A DNA stretch of 64,000 bases from Oxytricha trifallax (GCA_000711775.1 ARYC01000370.1:25928-89927); one strand, 5' to 3'; positions 25,950 to 37,600 are shown, counted from the first letter of the stretch. Notes: a model not told the origin generated them from the sequence alone. Numbers and translations: made by a program.

Positions 25950-26599
25950 GTTATTTTTAAAACCCGGGGTCAGAGCTGCACCTAAAAAGGAAAGAACTCT
26001 ATGTAAAGAAAAGAGCGAAAGCGAAATATTAGAAGCTAGAGCGTTCCTCCGAGAATGGGCACTAAGCCCAAGTACGGCCGCACACTGGGAAGAAGTGGAG
26101 CTCTAAACAAAATAAAGAGCTTATACACCTAACAAAAATTTCCACCAAAACAACAAAACTATTTTAAGAGACTGAATCTGACTCAGATTCAGACCAGTGG
26201 TAAGATGAAATCGACTATGACATCTTTGGAGAAGAAGACTCAGAAGAGGACCTAGACTATGTCGAAGAATACTACGGAAACAGAAAACAATAAATTCCAC
26301 CACACCTCCAATAATAATTAAAAAAAAAACATAATGGTAAAAACAAAAACTTGAGGGGAAAAGACCGAGCACTGTCTTAGTAGACAGACACAAAGACTTC
26401 TTTCATAAGAAACAAACCTAAATGCCTTACTAAAAAACCCCATACACATAGAGATTTTTCAACTCAAGAAAACAACAGGCCTTCAACACCCATATTGAAT
26501 AGGAAAAGGTACCCTAAAAGGACCCACACTCAGATAGAGATCAAAACCCCCTATAAATGGAGGAAAATAACCCAAAACATAACAACAGTCTATTAATGA
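25950..26599 (+). CDS. Family copy 2, N-terminal frame
   Basis: TGA-free frame of about 216 codons ending at TGA 26597-26599. A basic start (KELYVKKRAKAKY) is followed by an acidic Ser/Asp/Glu block (ETESDSDSDQW, EEDSEEDLDYVEEYYGN) and a Lys/Asn/Gln/Thr-rich tail. The block order matches copies 1 and 3. The AACAGTCTATTAATGACTC region near its end aligns with copy 1 in another frame, so a frame shift probably separates it from the next frame of the same gene. The start codon is not fixed. Confidence 0.55.
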
Positions 26600-26630
26600 C
26601 TCTAACTTATAATCAGATCTCAAAATAATC

Positions 26631-27266
26631 ATGCTTGATTAAATACAACAGGATCCAGAAATATAATAGGAACTTATACCAAATCACCCATCTTCACCGT
26701 CATTTTCTATACTGAATAGTGAAGACTCTTCTTTTTCACTATTAGATAGTAAGACTCCAAATACGTCACTCATCGGTACACAAGATCAGAAACTGACCAG
26801 AACTAAAATTCCGATAAACATCCCGACTATTATTAGATATTAACCATATAAATTCTATCATAGAATACTATACAATAACTATGAAATGACCTAAATATGG
26901 GACAATAAACTAAGGAGCATTGACAAACTTATCTAAATCCTAAATCAAAACACCGAGACAACAAGTACAATAATACTGGATAAGTAAGATGAAGATAATT
27001 TCTTTTCTCTCTTTTCAACCTGGTAAAAAGTCAAATACAAAACAACATAAAGAGACATAACCATTAAGAAAGAACTAAGAAAAGAGAGTAATACACTCTA
27101 TTTCAGAGAATTCCACAGAAACTAAAGAAAACAATACATAGAAAACAGAGACCTCAGAAAGGGAAAAATTAAGGAATCAGACCTCAACAGAAATAGAGAC
27201 ACTTGGAGAACACACAAGATTAGAGGAGTCGAATTCACGGAGTACCAAAAATTCATGAGATTTTGA
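26631..27266 (+). CDS. Family copy 2, C-terminal frame with KFYHRI motif
   Basis: 211 codons from ATG 26631 to TGA 27264-27266, using TAA/TAG as Gln. It contains IPTIIRYQPYKFYHRI, shared with copy 1, and a Lys/Arg/Asn-rich basic C-terminal half (REFHRNQRKQYIENRDLRK) that may bind nucleic acid (inference from charge only). Probably the second half of the protein begun at 25950. Confidence 0.6.
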
Positions 27267-27819
27267 ATAGTGACTTTAAAAACAAATAATTAAAAGGGCT
27301 AGACCCTTATATATATATATTGAACATATCTTTGATCGGGGGTCCCCAGAGACCTCAATGTGATCATATTATTATTTTTATTTATTATAATAAAATGCTT
27401 TATAATATATTCTGAACAAAATATATTATAAAGATTGCATCCTTATATATCTTATATCTATATGGAATGATATCTAATATGATCATTTTTACTGCTCTTA
27501 CTTTGTTTCCTTGTCCCTGTCTATAAACAAATATATTGATCATAAAGATATGGTTTAAATTCTAAAATTATCAAATTTTAACTTAGTCGGATGATATTGA
27601 TATAAATATATATATTTCAAAAATTAAATTATTAATATTAATTAATCTATCATTTTAATTGTAATTTTTAATTAAGTTATATACTAACATGAAAACATCA
27701 TGACAATTTTAATGATTAATTAATATCTTTGTCATAATCTAATTTCTAAAATGAGAAATAATTTTGCGATTTCAAAAGAGTATTTCTAAATTAGGAAAAT
27801 AATTAATAAATAAGTAATA

Positions 27820-28023
27820 TGGGAAGAACAGTTTCAAATAGGAAAGTTATACCAAGCAGCTGAAAAGTTAAATACTACAGGAGCTGTAGTAAACCACCAT
27901 GATTATAACCTAACAACAAGCCAGTTCTCAAAGCTATGTCCTATAGAAGGGGTTTTCAAAACTATAAACTTAAGAGAGCTGATATCATCTTTTATATGGG
28001 AATAACTAAAATTTATAAAATGA
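27820..28023 (+). CDS. Short coding-like segment, unknown
   Basis: A frame of 67 codons ending at TGA 28021-28023 with coding-like composition (GKLYQAAEKLNTTGAVVNHH, SQFSKLCPIEGVFK), GC-richer than its surroundings. No start codon is evident, so it may be an exon or a macronuclear-destined segment. Function unknown. Confidence 0.35.
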
Positions 28024-28029
28024 TTTTAT

Positions 28030-28660
28030 TAAAAAATTAATATGAAAAGTCAAAACAATCAAATAAGCATGAAAATGAATAATATAAAATGGAGCGAAAG
28101 GGTTTATATTTTAATCAAAGGATAAGTTTAAAGGATTAAAACATTTAATAATCACATAGTAATTAATGACTGAACTAAGAAAATTCAGAGAGGCTTGAAA
28201 TTTATGTAAAATATAGTGAACATATGCACAAAGTATGCAAGAATAATAGAGATATCTAAAATGAATGCAAGGATTATGCAGGAAGTAAGAAGAAAAAAAA
28301 TAATTCCTAATTGATTGATATTACTCGAGACACTTAAGACAATTAATATAAATTTAATTAATTCTCTAAATTCCTCGTAAAAATAGTTTCCTCAGCTATT
28401 ACTCTTATTAAAGTATAGTAGAATTTGAAGACAAATGAGTATAAACAACTTATTTATACTTTTAAATCTATTAAAATATAAAACTATCAAACGAAAAATT
28501 ATTAATAAAATTAAATAATATTTTTTATCTAAATTATTTTCGAACAACAAATTCTATGCATAAAGATACTAGAAAATATTTTTTTTGTAAAATTTAATTA
28601 AAAATCAATCTTCTAACTTATTCTATAATGATAACATTTAATTTTAATGAGTTTATAAAT
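28030..28660. other. AT-rich spacer, nothing recognised
   Basis: No coherent frame or repeat before the poly-G MITE. Confidence 0.4.
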
Positions 28661-28669
28661 GATATTAAG

Positions 28670-29159
28670 GGGGGGGGGAAGTTTCCTGTCAAGGTTTATG
28701 ATAAAAAATTTTTTTAGGGAAGTTTCCTGTCAAGAAAAATATTATTTTTTTTAATTTATTTTTTCTTTATGGAATTTTTATTTTTGACCACTATAAACAC
28801 CTTATTTTATTTTCACATATTTTTGATTCAACTATTTACCTATCAATCATAAAGAATAACAAGATTTACTTCATGTTGAACAATATTTTAATTAATATTC
28901 ATCTTATTTTGCATTAGTTTTTCAAAACTTTTAGTAAGAATAATAATAAAAATATGGTTCTATATATCAAGTAATGATAATATTTAATAATTCCAATTTA
29001 TCAATTTAATTCTTAAAAAATGTTTAAATTATCCTTTAGCCATTTTAAGAGTAAAAATTTATTAATTAAAACATTTTATATTTAACTAATAAAAATTATA
29101 TATATAAAAAATATTTACTTGACAGGAAACTTCCCTCTTGTCAGGAAACTCCCCCCCCC
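28670..29159. mobile_element. 490-bp poly-G MITE, AAGTTTCCTGTCAAG type
   Basis: Ends are a G run then AAGTTTCCTGTCAAG, with a second GGGAAGTTTCCTGTCAAG unit further in, and the inverse on the right. Flanked by a 7-bp duplication TATTAAG (28663-28669, 29160-29166). The arms are inverted repeats over most of the length; no coding capacity. A second copy is at 47649-48097. Confidence 0.88.
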
Positions 29160-29389
29160 TATTAAGTATATTCGTGGTTATTGCAATTCAACGTTCTTTT
29201 AATACTTGCTTTTTTAGAATTAATATTTTAATAGTTCAAGACTTGTATGGATGTTATAAATTCTCATATATAAGATTAATCTTTCTCTGCTGATCTTATT
29301 ATAGAATAAAAAAGTTGCAAGCTTAAAAATTACCTAGATATTGAAGTTTTTATATTATTTTTATAATATAATGTAAAGGCAATTGATAG

Positions 29390-29700
29390 GGATTACGTTT
29401 CCCAGCAGCGGTGGGACCGGTAAGCGTTTTTCTCCATCTTCTGTTTTCTAGTTGGATCTCACGAGCTCTGTACCCCAGGCATAAACTGGGTTGACATCTT
29501 GATTTTGGGAGAAGACTAGGTAATAGCGAGAATGGTTTTTTCGGAGTTTTCTACTTCATGACTACCACGTCACGGAATTTGCCACGTCAACTCACTCAGA
29601 TACGTCTACGTCACGACTAAGATTGATGGTTTGATTTTAGTATTAAACAGTGATATGTTAAATTTATTTGATTTTAATCATTAAACACATGTTGAGGCAA
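29390..29700 (+). repeat. SINE-like element, 5'-truncated copy A
   Basis: About 310 bp matching the 3' half of the full copy at 31737-32372: it starts near CAGCGGTGGGACCGGTAAGC and contains CACGTCAACTCACTCAGATA and GACTAAGATTGATGGTTTGA, then an AT-rich tail. GC-rich and without a frame. 5' truncation is typical of retroposed copies. Confidence 0.75.
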
Positions 29701-29720
29701 GGTAATCATTTTGTATTTCT

Positions 29721-29997
29721 TATAAAACCCCATAATTTCTTTTTAGGAATTAAGATAGGGGGGTCTTTATAGTTAATCAATAATTTATTAATTATTGGGC
29801 AGAATCGATTAAAATTAGCGTAAAAATAAATTTACTGAACCTGATTGGTTTAATTTATATGAAAAATTATTCGAGCCAATAATTTTTATAGTTGGGCTAA
29901 TCATTAAAATATTACTCCAATAATAAATAAGTTCTTAATAAATTATTAATACCCCCCCCACTATCTTAATTCTTAAAAAAATCTTGGGATTTTATAA
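29721..29997. mobile_element. ~275-bp MITE with TATAAAACCC ends, copy 2
   Basis: TATAAAACCCC..GGGATTTTATA termini, with AGGAATTAAGATAGGGGG inverted on the right as CCCCCCCACTATCTTAATTC. The centre shares phrases such as ATTATTCGAGCCAATAAT with the 6190-6459 copy. No coding capacity. Confidence 0.75.
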
Positions 29998-29999
29998 AA

Positions 30000-30315
30000 A
30001 CTGTTTAATATTATTTCTTAATTAATAACTTTTATTCATTACTTGTTGATAGGTCCATTCGAATTTATTGATTAAAGGTAGATATTATATTCTAAAGTTA
30101 ATCAGAAATTTGTATTTTTAAAAATGGTTTATTTGAATTATACAAAATATAATAATCTTTGAATTAAGTAATTGACTTTATTCCATGAGCAATTTTAAAA
30201 TCTAACTCATGAGCTAATCATATTAAGCAACTTAAAACGAGTGGAGAATCATGATGTTTTTTTTTAAATAAAAATATAGTGAATTACAAAATTAATTAAT
30301 AATAATAGCAATAGT
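30000..30315. other. AT-rich spacer, nothing recognised
   Basis: A/T-rich; the minus-strand frame of the exon at 30320-30446 stays open into it, but without coding-like composition. Confidence 0.35.
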
Positions 30316-30319
30316 AAAT

Positions 30320-30446
30320 CTGAAAAAATACGTTCCATTTTCTTCTTCCTCATCTTCATCATAAATATTGAATTCTTTTGCCCTTCTTTCTGTAACTTCT
30401 TGAACTCTCTGTCTTTTAACGTCCTCAGTCTGACCAGGTGCAACCC
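30320..30446 (-). CDS. Exon or macronuclear-destined segment, acidic C-terminus
   Basis: Minus-strand island just after a TTTTACAG splice acceptor. It encodes a basic/Gln stretch (VAPGQTEDVKRQRVQEV) and then an acidic run (NIYDEDEEEENG). It aligns residue for residue with the exon at 65-200 (V.PG.T..V..Q, then an acidic tail), so the two are paralogs. The upstream exon was not fixed; a possible start MSDQKPLC lies near 30525 but its splice phase does not match. Function unknown. Confidence 0.45.
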
Positions 30447-30559
30447 CTGTAAAACATAAAATGTTAGATATGTTTTTTGTAACTTATATTAATGTTGAAT
30501 GACACAGAGGTTTTTGATCAGACATTTTTCCATTTTATATTATATTTGATTAATTTATA

Positions 30560-31010
30560 ATTTTAATTCACTTTATTCAAAAAATATAAGGAATGTTGCA
30601 AGTCTATTTATACATAGTTAAATAATACTTTAATTGGAGTTTGGATTATGTACAATTTAAAAAAAATAGCAGTGTTTCAATTCTAAAATTAAAAATTATA
30701 ATTCTTTGTAAAATACCGATAATAATTATTAGAATAAATTATTGTATAGCTTATTATTTGATTCATATAAATATCTTGTTATTATTATATTTAGTATAAT
30801 CTTAAATATAATCAGTAATTTTTAGATAATACATTCAAAATGTGATTATGTAGAAGACAAGAAAAAGGATTTATTTAAAAAAATAAAATATAGCATATTT
30901 AATTTTCATAAATCAAAGAAGAAGGAATCAAAAGAATCAACAATCTCACTACTTAGCTATTACAAATTTTACAAATTAAATTTTATAAATATTTAAACTA
31001 CCATTATTGA
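30560..31010. other. AT-rich spacer, nothing recognised
   Basis: No gene or repeat seen. Confidence 0.4.
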
Positions 31011-31034
31011 TTTGTATATATGGGTCTTGACGTC

Positions 31035-31110
31035 AGGACGTCCCAGCTTCGTTAAGACGTCCCAGGATCTTCAAGACATCCCAGAGTCGTCAAGACGTCC
31101 CAACTCATAA
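31035..31110 (+). repeat. Short GACGTCCCA minisatellite
   Basis: Four imperfect units of about 19-20 bp, each of the form (TC)AAGACGTCCCAG, inside the left terminal repeat. The right end of the element has only one unit. Confidence 0.75.
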
Positions 31111-31736
31111 CTCCGTAGAATAATAAAAATCCAAAATCCCCTAGCCATGTGCTAAGTTTTATAAGTGTTTTATAGATGAGAGGGTATTGTTTGGCACTGG
31201 ATTAACTTTAGTTATAAATTATCATTTTTACTCTGGTTATCTAAATATGAAAGTTTTAAATGATCTATTTCTAAAATCAACTAAAATTATCTCATGATTA
31301 TTCATATGGTAAGGCATTTTTTTAATTAAAATAAAAGATAAGTGTGATTGATAATTTTTTATGTTATTCATTTTTCTCGTATGTTATCTCTTTTAATGAT
31401 TGTTTTTATAGAAATTAATGATTAAATCATTTGGAAACTTGACATTTCTGCACAAATTTTTATGAAATTTTTAACGTTAATTATTTTTAAATTCAATTCA
31501 ATACTTTCATTTCTTTTAGCTTGCGTTTTTATTATAATATTTTTATCAAAACACAATAAAAAAGTAAATTACGTAAAATTAATAAAAAATATTCTTAAAA
31601 TTAGTAGTTTTAAGACAATTGATAGCTATAATATTATAATCTAAAAGTTCTAAAAGTATGATAAATGGATTTTAATCTAAAAAATTTGTATTAATAATTT
31701 TATTAATTGTTAGACGCCTATTACAAATGAGTATCT

Positions 31737-32372
31737 TAAATTATTAAATTTGAAAGTTAATTGCAAGTTGAGGTACCAATCTCACCTAGGATTTTCTAAA
31801 TAGAGATTTCTATTAGACTAAGGCTTTCTGAGGGCAAGAAAAGGGTTATTGGGCAGTAAAAGGGATTCAATCTGAAAGCTACAACACTCTTGAGTGAGCT
31901 TTAGTCCAAGGATTTCCCTTCAAAGATGAGCTTTCCTGGCTTAAGATAACTTCCTAAGTAATAGGGAGAAGGATGAAGGTACGCTCTGACTTCAAAAGTG
32001 AGAAGACGAAAACCATTGAAATCAACGAGAAGAATTTTTCTCCCAAACCGGTTTAGGGTGCTGTAGCTACCACACCGAAAGGACAGGGATTACAAATCGC
32101 AGCAACGGTGGGACCGGTAAGCGTTTTCTACACACCCTGTCATCTAATTTAATCAGGCGAGCTCTGTTTTCAGGTTTTTCTCTGGCTGATACCTTGATTC
32201 AGGAGGAGACTAGGTGATAGCGGAAGTGTTTTCAATGTTTTCTACTTCTTGACTGCCACCTCACGGAATTTCCACGTCAACTCACTCAGATACGTCTACG
32301 ACTAAGATTGATGGTTTGATTTTAGTATTAAACAGTGATATGATAAATTTATATGATTTTAAATCATTAAAC
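31737..32372 (+). repeat. SINE-like element, full copy B with 14-bp target duplication
   Basis: 636 bp flanked by a direct duplication ACAAATGAGTATCT (31723-31736 and 32373-32386). GC-richer than the surroundings, no coding frame. The 5' part holds GGATTCAATCTG (GGTTCAATCTG in copy C), close to a tRNA B-box; the 3' part holds CACGTCAACTCACTCAGATA and ends AT-rich. The length, the variable-length duplication and the lack of terminal inverted repeats suggest a retroposed SINE, possibly tRNA-related (inference). Confidence 0.75.
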
Positions 32373-33049
32373 ACAAATGAGTATCTAATAGGAGGTCAAC
32401 TTTCTAACGAGAAAGTTTTGCTAAAACAGTAACAAATTTCTGAGATAGATTTCCATATTTTTACCAATTAAATTCTATTGAATTAGCACTAAATATGTCT
32501 TAATTTAATTAGTACTGGTACTAAATCCTATTAATTTTAATTGATACATGAATGTAATAATATCAAACTTTATAAGCTTTCTAGCTTTATAATAATGAAG
32601 TTTTAATTGAAAAGTTTAAATTAGTTTAAACTCTAATTAGTATCATGTTGTAAAATTCTATAACTATATTTGAACAAAAGAATTTCAAAGAATAAGAAAT
32701 ATAGTCTCAAGTAATTATAAGAAAGAGTTTTCATAAAATTTAAATAGTTTAATTATATAATTAAGCCAAAAAACTGCGATTTTATTTTAATTTTTATACA
32801 TGATGCTTTCTTCTTAACATCTATCAAAATTTAGAGATGAAATTATAAAAGAATAAAAATCTCCACCTTGAAAATAATAAATTTCATTTAATCTAAGATC
32901 AATAAGAAAATAATCAAATAGGGACCCGTATCGTTAATAATACTCTCATCAATAGAAACACATATAAACTATTAATAGGTTTTGGATTATTGATTTTTGT
33001 AATATTAATGAGTTGGGACGTCATGACGTCAACACCCGTATATATTATA

Positions 33050-34660
33050 AAAGTTATTTTAATATACTATGAATAAAATAAACTAATGAATTCATATTGG
33101 TTTGTGAATCATTTTGCAAACAAAATTAAAACTATTAATTTAAAAGAACAAAATACTTCTTGATGTAGGCATAGTAATCATGGATATATAGGATTTTATA
33201 TTATAATGAAATATTAATTTTGATTTATTAAAATGAATGATATTAAAATTAATCCTAATACTGAAATAAGAAGTGTCTGTGAATTAAATATTTAATGTTA
33301 TATACAAAAGCATACCTCTTTATAAAGCAGAAGTTTTCTTGAGAAGAGTAGCACTAAATTCAGACAAGCTCCATTAAAAAACTATAAGAATTTAGTGAAA
33401 ATGCGCTTCAATTTGGTTTATAGAATTTAGTAGAAAGATGTTACAATATTCTATGGACATGTATTTTAATATGTCTTATTGGTTTCATTAATCATAAATA
33501 CATTTTTTTATATTTATTATTTCTTATAGCTTAAATATGCCAAATGTAGTTCAGAATAAATTTTTAATATATCAATATATATTTTCAAAGATGAACTATA
33601 GGAGTATATTTGAAAATAAGTGAGTCGCTTGAGGCAAGAGAAATAAAGAAATATATTAAAATTTAAAAGATATGTTTATTATATAACAATAACTATTTTG
33701 TTATAGCTAATTCATTGACATAAAAGTAGGGGCTATAAATTAATTATAAATGGCATCAAGATTTTAATAAAATTTTAACCTACAACTCCTTTTTTTCTTT
33801 TGCGTGAGGAATTTAGCTGATTAATAAGTTTCTACAAGTGATATAATCAATAATTAATTGTATTTGCATTTGTTACAGAATTAGGTTCATGATTCAACGA
33901 TTAAAAGGTAATTAGTAATTACCAAATCATTCATAGTTTCTGAGGATTAGCTCTGATTCACTCTTTCTTGTGCTACTGTATGTCTGTCTCCTGATTATAT
34001 TAGTTACAAATGATGCAGTAAAGAAATAATATTATATTATATCAATTACTAAAAAATAAATAATATTTCAAGATTTTATAATTAGAATTCAACAATAATT
34101 CAATATTTAATCATTTATTTGAGTTTAAGAATACTATAATTCTTAACTAATAATTTATCTTAATTAAATAATATTTGGTTTTTTGAATGTTAAAAATAAT
34201 TTGATTATAAATTAAAAAAACTGAATAAATATATTGCTAGCTTTTTAATACATTATGCAAAAGATTGTAACAGTAATTAATTAATTTATTCAGTATTTCA
34301 ATGCCAAATTTGACAAATACTTCAAATGTCACAAGTAAGATAGTTTCAATAATTGTTATTAAGATAAGTAAAAATCTTCAAGATCCAACAAACATGTCCC
34401 CATACCCAGAGTATTAAAATGAAGCTGTTTAAGTAATTAATAAAGCTTTAATCACATAGAATAATACTTAATTTTTGTTAGTTTTTATCAATAATATTTA
34501 GAAAATGTAAATAAAGAGTAATGAATAGAATTTACTAAGATTTATTTTGCAATTTAAGTTTAATAAATGTTAGCTAATGCCACTGACATTTAATACTTAT
34601 TTGAACTATATTTTACATTAATATACAAGCTATTATCTGATGATTAATGAGTAAGCTCAA
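33050..34660. other. AT-rich stretch, no gene seen
   Basis: No coding-like frame, RNA gene or repeat pair identified. Confidence 0.4.
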
Positions 34661-34674
34661 AATTAAAATTTAAC

Positions 34675-35310
34675 AAATTCACTAGTTAATAATAAAATCA
34701 AACCATCAATCTTAGTCGTGAAGTAGAAGTATCTGAAGTGAGTTGACGTGGCAAGTCTAGACAAGAAAAACTCTGAATAACCACCTCGCCTCCATTCCAC
34801 CTCTCTATGTTTCCTAGATGCACACGAGATAAGAGGCAAGCGAACTTGGAGTATCCCCCGCAGAGATCCGCTTCCTGTAAACAATTAAAGGAAGGATTAG
34901 TTAAAACTCTTATCAGGTTCCACAGCTTCAGAGATTGTATTCTCTGTCCTTTCGCTGTGGTAGCCTCATAACCCGACTTGGTGTGGGAGCAAAATCATTA
35001 TCGTTGGCTTCTATGGTTCTCATCGTATCATTTTTGAAGGCTAAGCACCACCTTAATCCTGCTCCCTATTATCTAGAAAACTGAACTCACTCCAGGTAGC
35101 TCATATATGCAGGGAAATCGCAGCGTGCAGCCCTCTCGAGGAGTTTAAAGCTGACAGATTGAACCCCGCTGACTGGCACCTAATGCGGTGATCTCAACAA
35201 CCCCCTGTCTACCCTCAGCAGGCCTTAGTATAGTAGAAAGCTCTATTAGAAAGTTCTGAATGAGATTAGAATCTCACCCAGCAATTAACTTTCTAATTTA
35301 TTAATTTGAT
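34675..35310 (-). repeat. SINE-like element, full copy C
   Basis: Minus-strand copy matching copy B over its whole length: 5' phrase AAAGTTAATTGC, B-box-like GGGGTTCAATCTG, the middle phrase ACCACAGCGAAAGGACAG (ACCACACCGAAAGGACAG in B), and 3' CACGTCAACTCAC and GACTAAGATTGATGGTTTGA. Target duplication unclear. Confidence 0.78.
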
Positions 35311-37420
35311 CTAGAGTAATAAAAAATTAATATCTGAAAATTAACTATAAAATTGTTTTTATATATTTTATAAAGCATTTTCAATGGCCGAGATTCGATT
35401 TTAAATGTAAAGGGAATAAACTTAATTATAACATATATTTATTTTTGTTAAGAGATCTTATAATAAAACAATCTATCTTATATAATTAAATAAAACACAA
35501 ACATAGTTTTGCATCAGTTGTAGCATTATTCTCAACAAGTATGCTCTGACTATCTTCTAATTTATCAATTTCTTAATCTTAATCTGCATTTTATTTTCAT
35601 ATATAATTATTCAATTTTATCATTGCACTATACTAATGGTTGATACCCACTGGACTTATTGATATTAACAATATATATTTTGGAATTTTATTTGTAAATT
35701 GTAAATATAAATAGATTGCATATATTAAAAATTTAATACAAATTAATTGCTAATTAGCAATTATCTCAACAGATGGTAAATTACTCATAGTTAGTATATA
35801 AAATTAATAATTAATTTAAGTTTCAGGTATCTAAAAATAGAATTTATAAGAAATTATTCGATCTAATTTAAGCAAAATTACTACTTTAAAATCTGTAACA
35901 ATAACTAGTAATATTCTATAAATAAAACCCCATGAATAAAATTTTACTGAATTTTTAAGAATTTTGGTAAAATTAATTAGATTAAAGTATAGTAAAACTA
36001 ATAACTTACAGATTTAGGGTTTAAAAATATCATCTCCTATCGAGATTCGAACTCTGCCTTGGTAATTAGAAATATAAAATTGCCCCATCTGATAATTAGT
36101 TAAGTCTTTCTGTTTTATACACCAGTTTCTGTTTTAAATATCTTTGAAATTTTCACAATTTCCACTTATCTAATCACACAATCACTATCCTATTTTCATT
36201 ATGATTTTTATAGAAAACTACTTGACTTAATAGAATTTCTCAATAGTGAAAAACTCAAGTGAGCTGAAGAATTCACTTTAAATAAAAAAAGAAAATTTAT
36301 GTGTTTAGATATCAAGAAATACTATTTGACTGATGAAAAACGAAAAGTCTGATATTATGTTGTGAAATATGAAAATCTCAAAGTATTAAATCACCTAACG
36401 CAGAGGAAAGACCAAAATAAATGAAAAATCAAATGTTTTTGAAATTAGCAAGAAAGGATTAAAAGTTAGGTAGTTTATTTTCACTCTTATTCAAAACTTT
36501 TTTTTTTCTTATATCTAATTAATTTTTCTAGTTCTCATTTATTTCAAAATATAGGACTAATATTAAGTTATTTTTAAACAATTTATTAAGAATATCCTAA
36601 TTCAAACCTTATTATGATCAAAGACAAGAATCTTAGTCCTATTCTTTTATCAATTAGCTAAATGTTAACATGTAATAAATATCATTTAGTCATACGAGCA
36701 ACAGTTAGAGTGAACTTTGCCCTAAACGGTTAAGAATTCAAAATCATATTATCTTGTTTTAGCAAATATTATGTACCTCTTATTTTCTCTAAAAACTGAA
36801 AACTTATACTTAATTAAATAAACATATATTTCTATTTTATCAATTATAGAAATAATTAATATAAAATTATCTTATGATAATCACTCAACCAGCCATAGTA
36901 AACAACTAATATACTAATAATTTAATCTTCAACCATCATATTTATTTTACTGAAATTACTAAAAATCAATCAGGTTTTCTTTAAACGCATGGCAAATAGA
37001 CACGTTGTTCGTCTAACAATTTTGTAAGAAACTTAAGAGCAACTAGTTACAAATAACGTTTATTTCAGGAAATTGAGTCACTAGAGGTTCATTAGAATTT
37101 TTTTCAAATCAAAGATCAATATTAAGTAATGATAAGTAATTTGAAGATAAAAAATTGAAGAGGGAAATGCAAATAATAGGGGAAAGAATACAAAAGAAAA
37201 GAACATATTGAATATAACAAGGAACTGGATTCATTGAGATCAAAGAGATTGCTCAAGAGGACCACAGTTTATAAGAAATTGACATATAAATTTTACAGTT
37301 GATGATATTTAACAGATTAAACATCGAAGCCATTTAATTGTTAAAACTATATTTTTTAATCATTAAGTGTACAATAGATATATAAGGAAAAAGTGAATTG
37401 ACTCATTGTTTTTATACAAA
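35311..37420. other. AT-rich stretch, no gene supported
   Basis: A tRNA-like phrase GAGATTCGAACTCTGCC lies at about 36040-36060 but no cloverleaf can be built around it. Otherwise A/T-rich. Confidence 0.4.
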
Positions 37421-37423
37421 TAT

Positions 37424-37600
37424 ATTAAATATGGGTTGGTGATCTGGAATCTTTAGAATAACAACTAAATCTTACATAATGGAGCAGAGTGCGAAGAGAA
37501 TACTCCCTCAGAAGAATCCAATGCTACTTAACAAGACAAACAATGTCACTGAAGTTTAAGTATTTGATTCGAAAGCGGTAATGCACGTGACTTGATCAGA
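37424..37600 (+). repeat. Relative of the 3382-3814 element, with short ORF
   Basis: Starts TATTAAATATGGGTTGGTGA, similar to the left end of the 433-bp element, and carries the related short frame 37479-37595 (MEQSAKRILPQKNPMLL, ending at TGA) with the shared ACAAGACAAACA phrase. The inverted right end was not found, so the copy is truncated or diverged. Confidence 0.5.

Larger units (their letters stand above)
25876..27365 (+). repeat. Copy 2 of the dispersed gene-bearing repeat
   Basis: Shares the left phrase TTAAATAAGGAATTAACTTG with copy 1 and the right phrase CCAGAGACCTCAATGTGATC with copies 1 and 3. It contains two open frames described separately. Confidence 0.65.
31015..33044. mobile_element. 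2.0-kb TIR element with GACGTC termini, host of a SINE-like insert
   Basis: The left end TATATATGGGTCTTGACGTC AGGACGTCCCA and the right end (TTGGGACGTCATGACGTCAA CACCCGTATATA) are inverted copies over about 32 bp. The left terminal repeat is expanded by extra GACGTCCCA units (31035-31110). The interior is AT-rich apart from the SINE-like copy B. A 60-codon Lys/Ile-rich frame at 31462-31644 is too low in complexity to call. Confidence 0.6.

Noticed and set aside
31462..31644. 60-codon Lys/Ile-rich frame
   Set aside because: Low complexity, A/T-driven, no start context or homologous copy in the window.
36030..36110. tRNA-like phrase GAGATTCGAACTCTGCC (minus-strand T-arm shape)
   Set aside because: The stem beside TTCGAAT pairs poorly, no matching 5' acceptor arm is found, and an anticodon arm cannot be placed.
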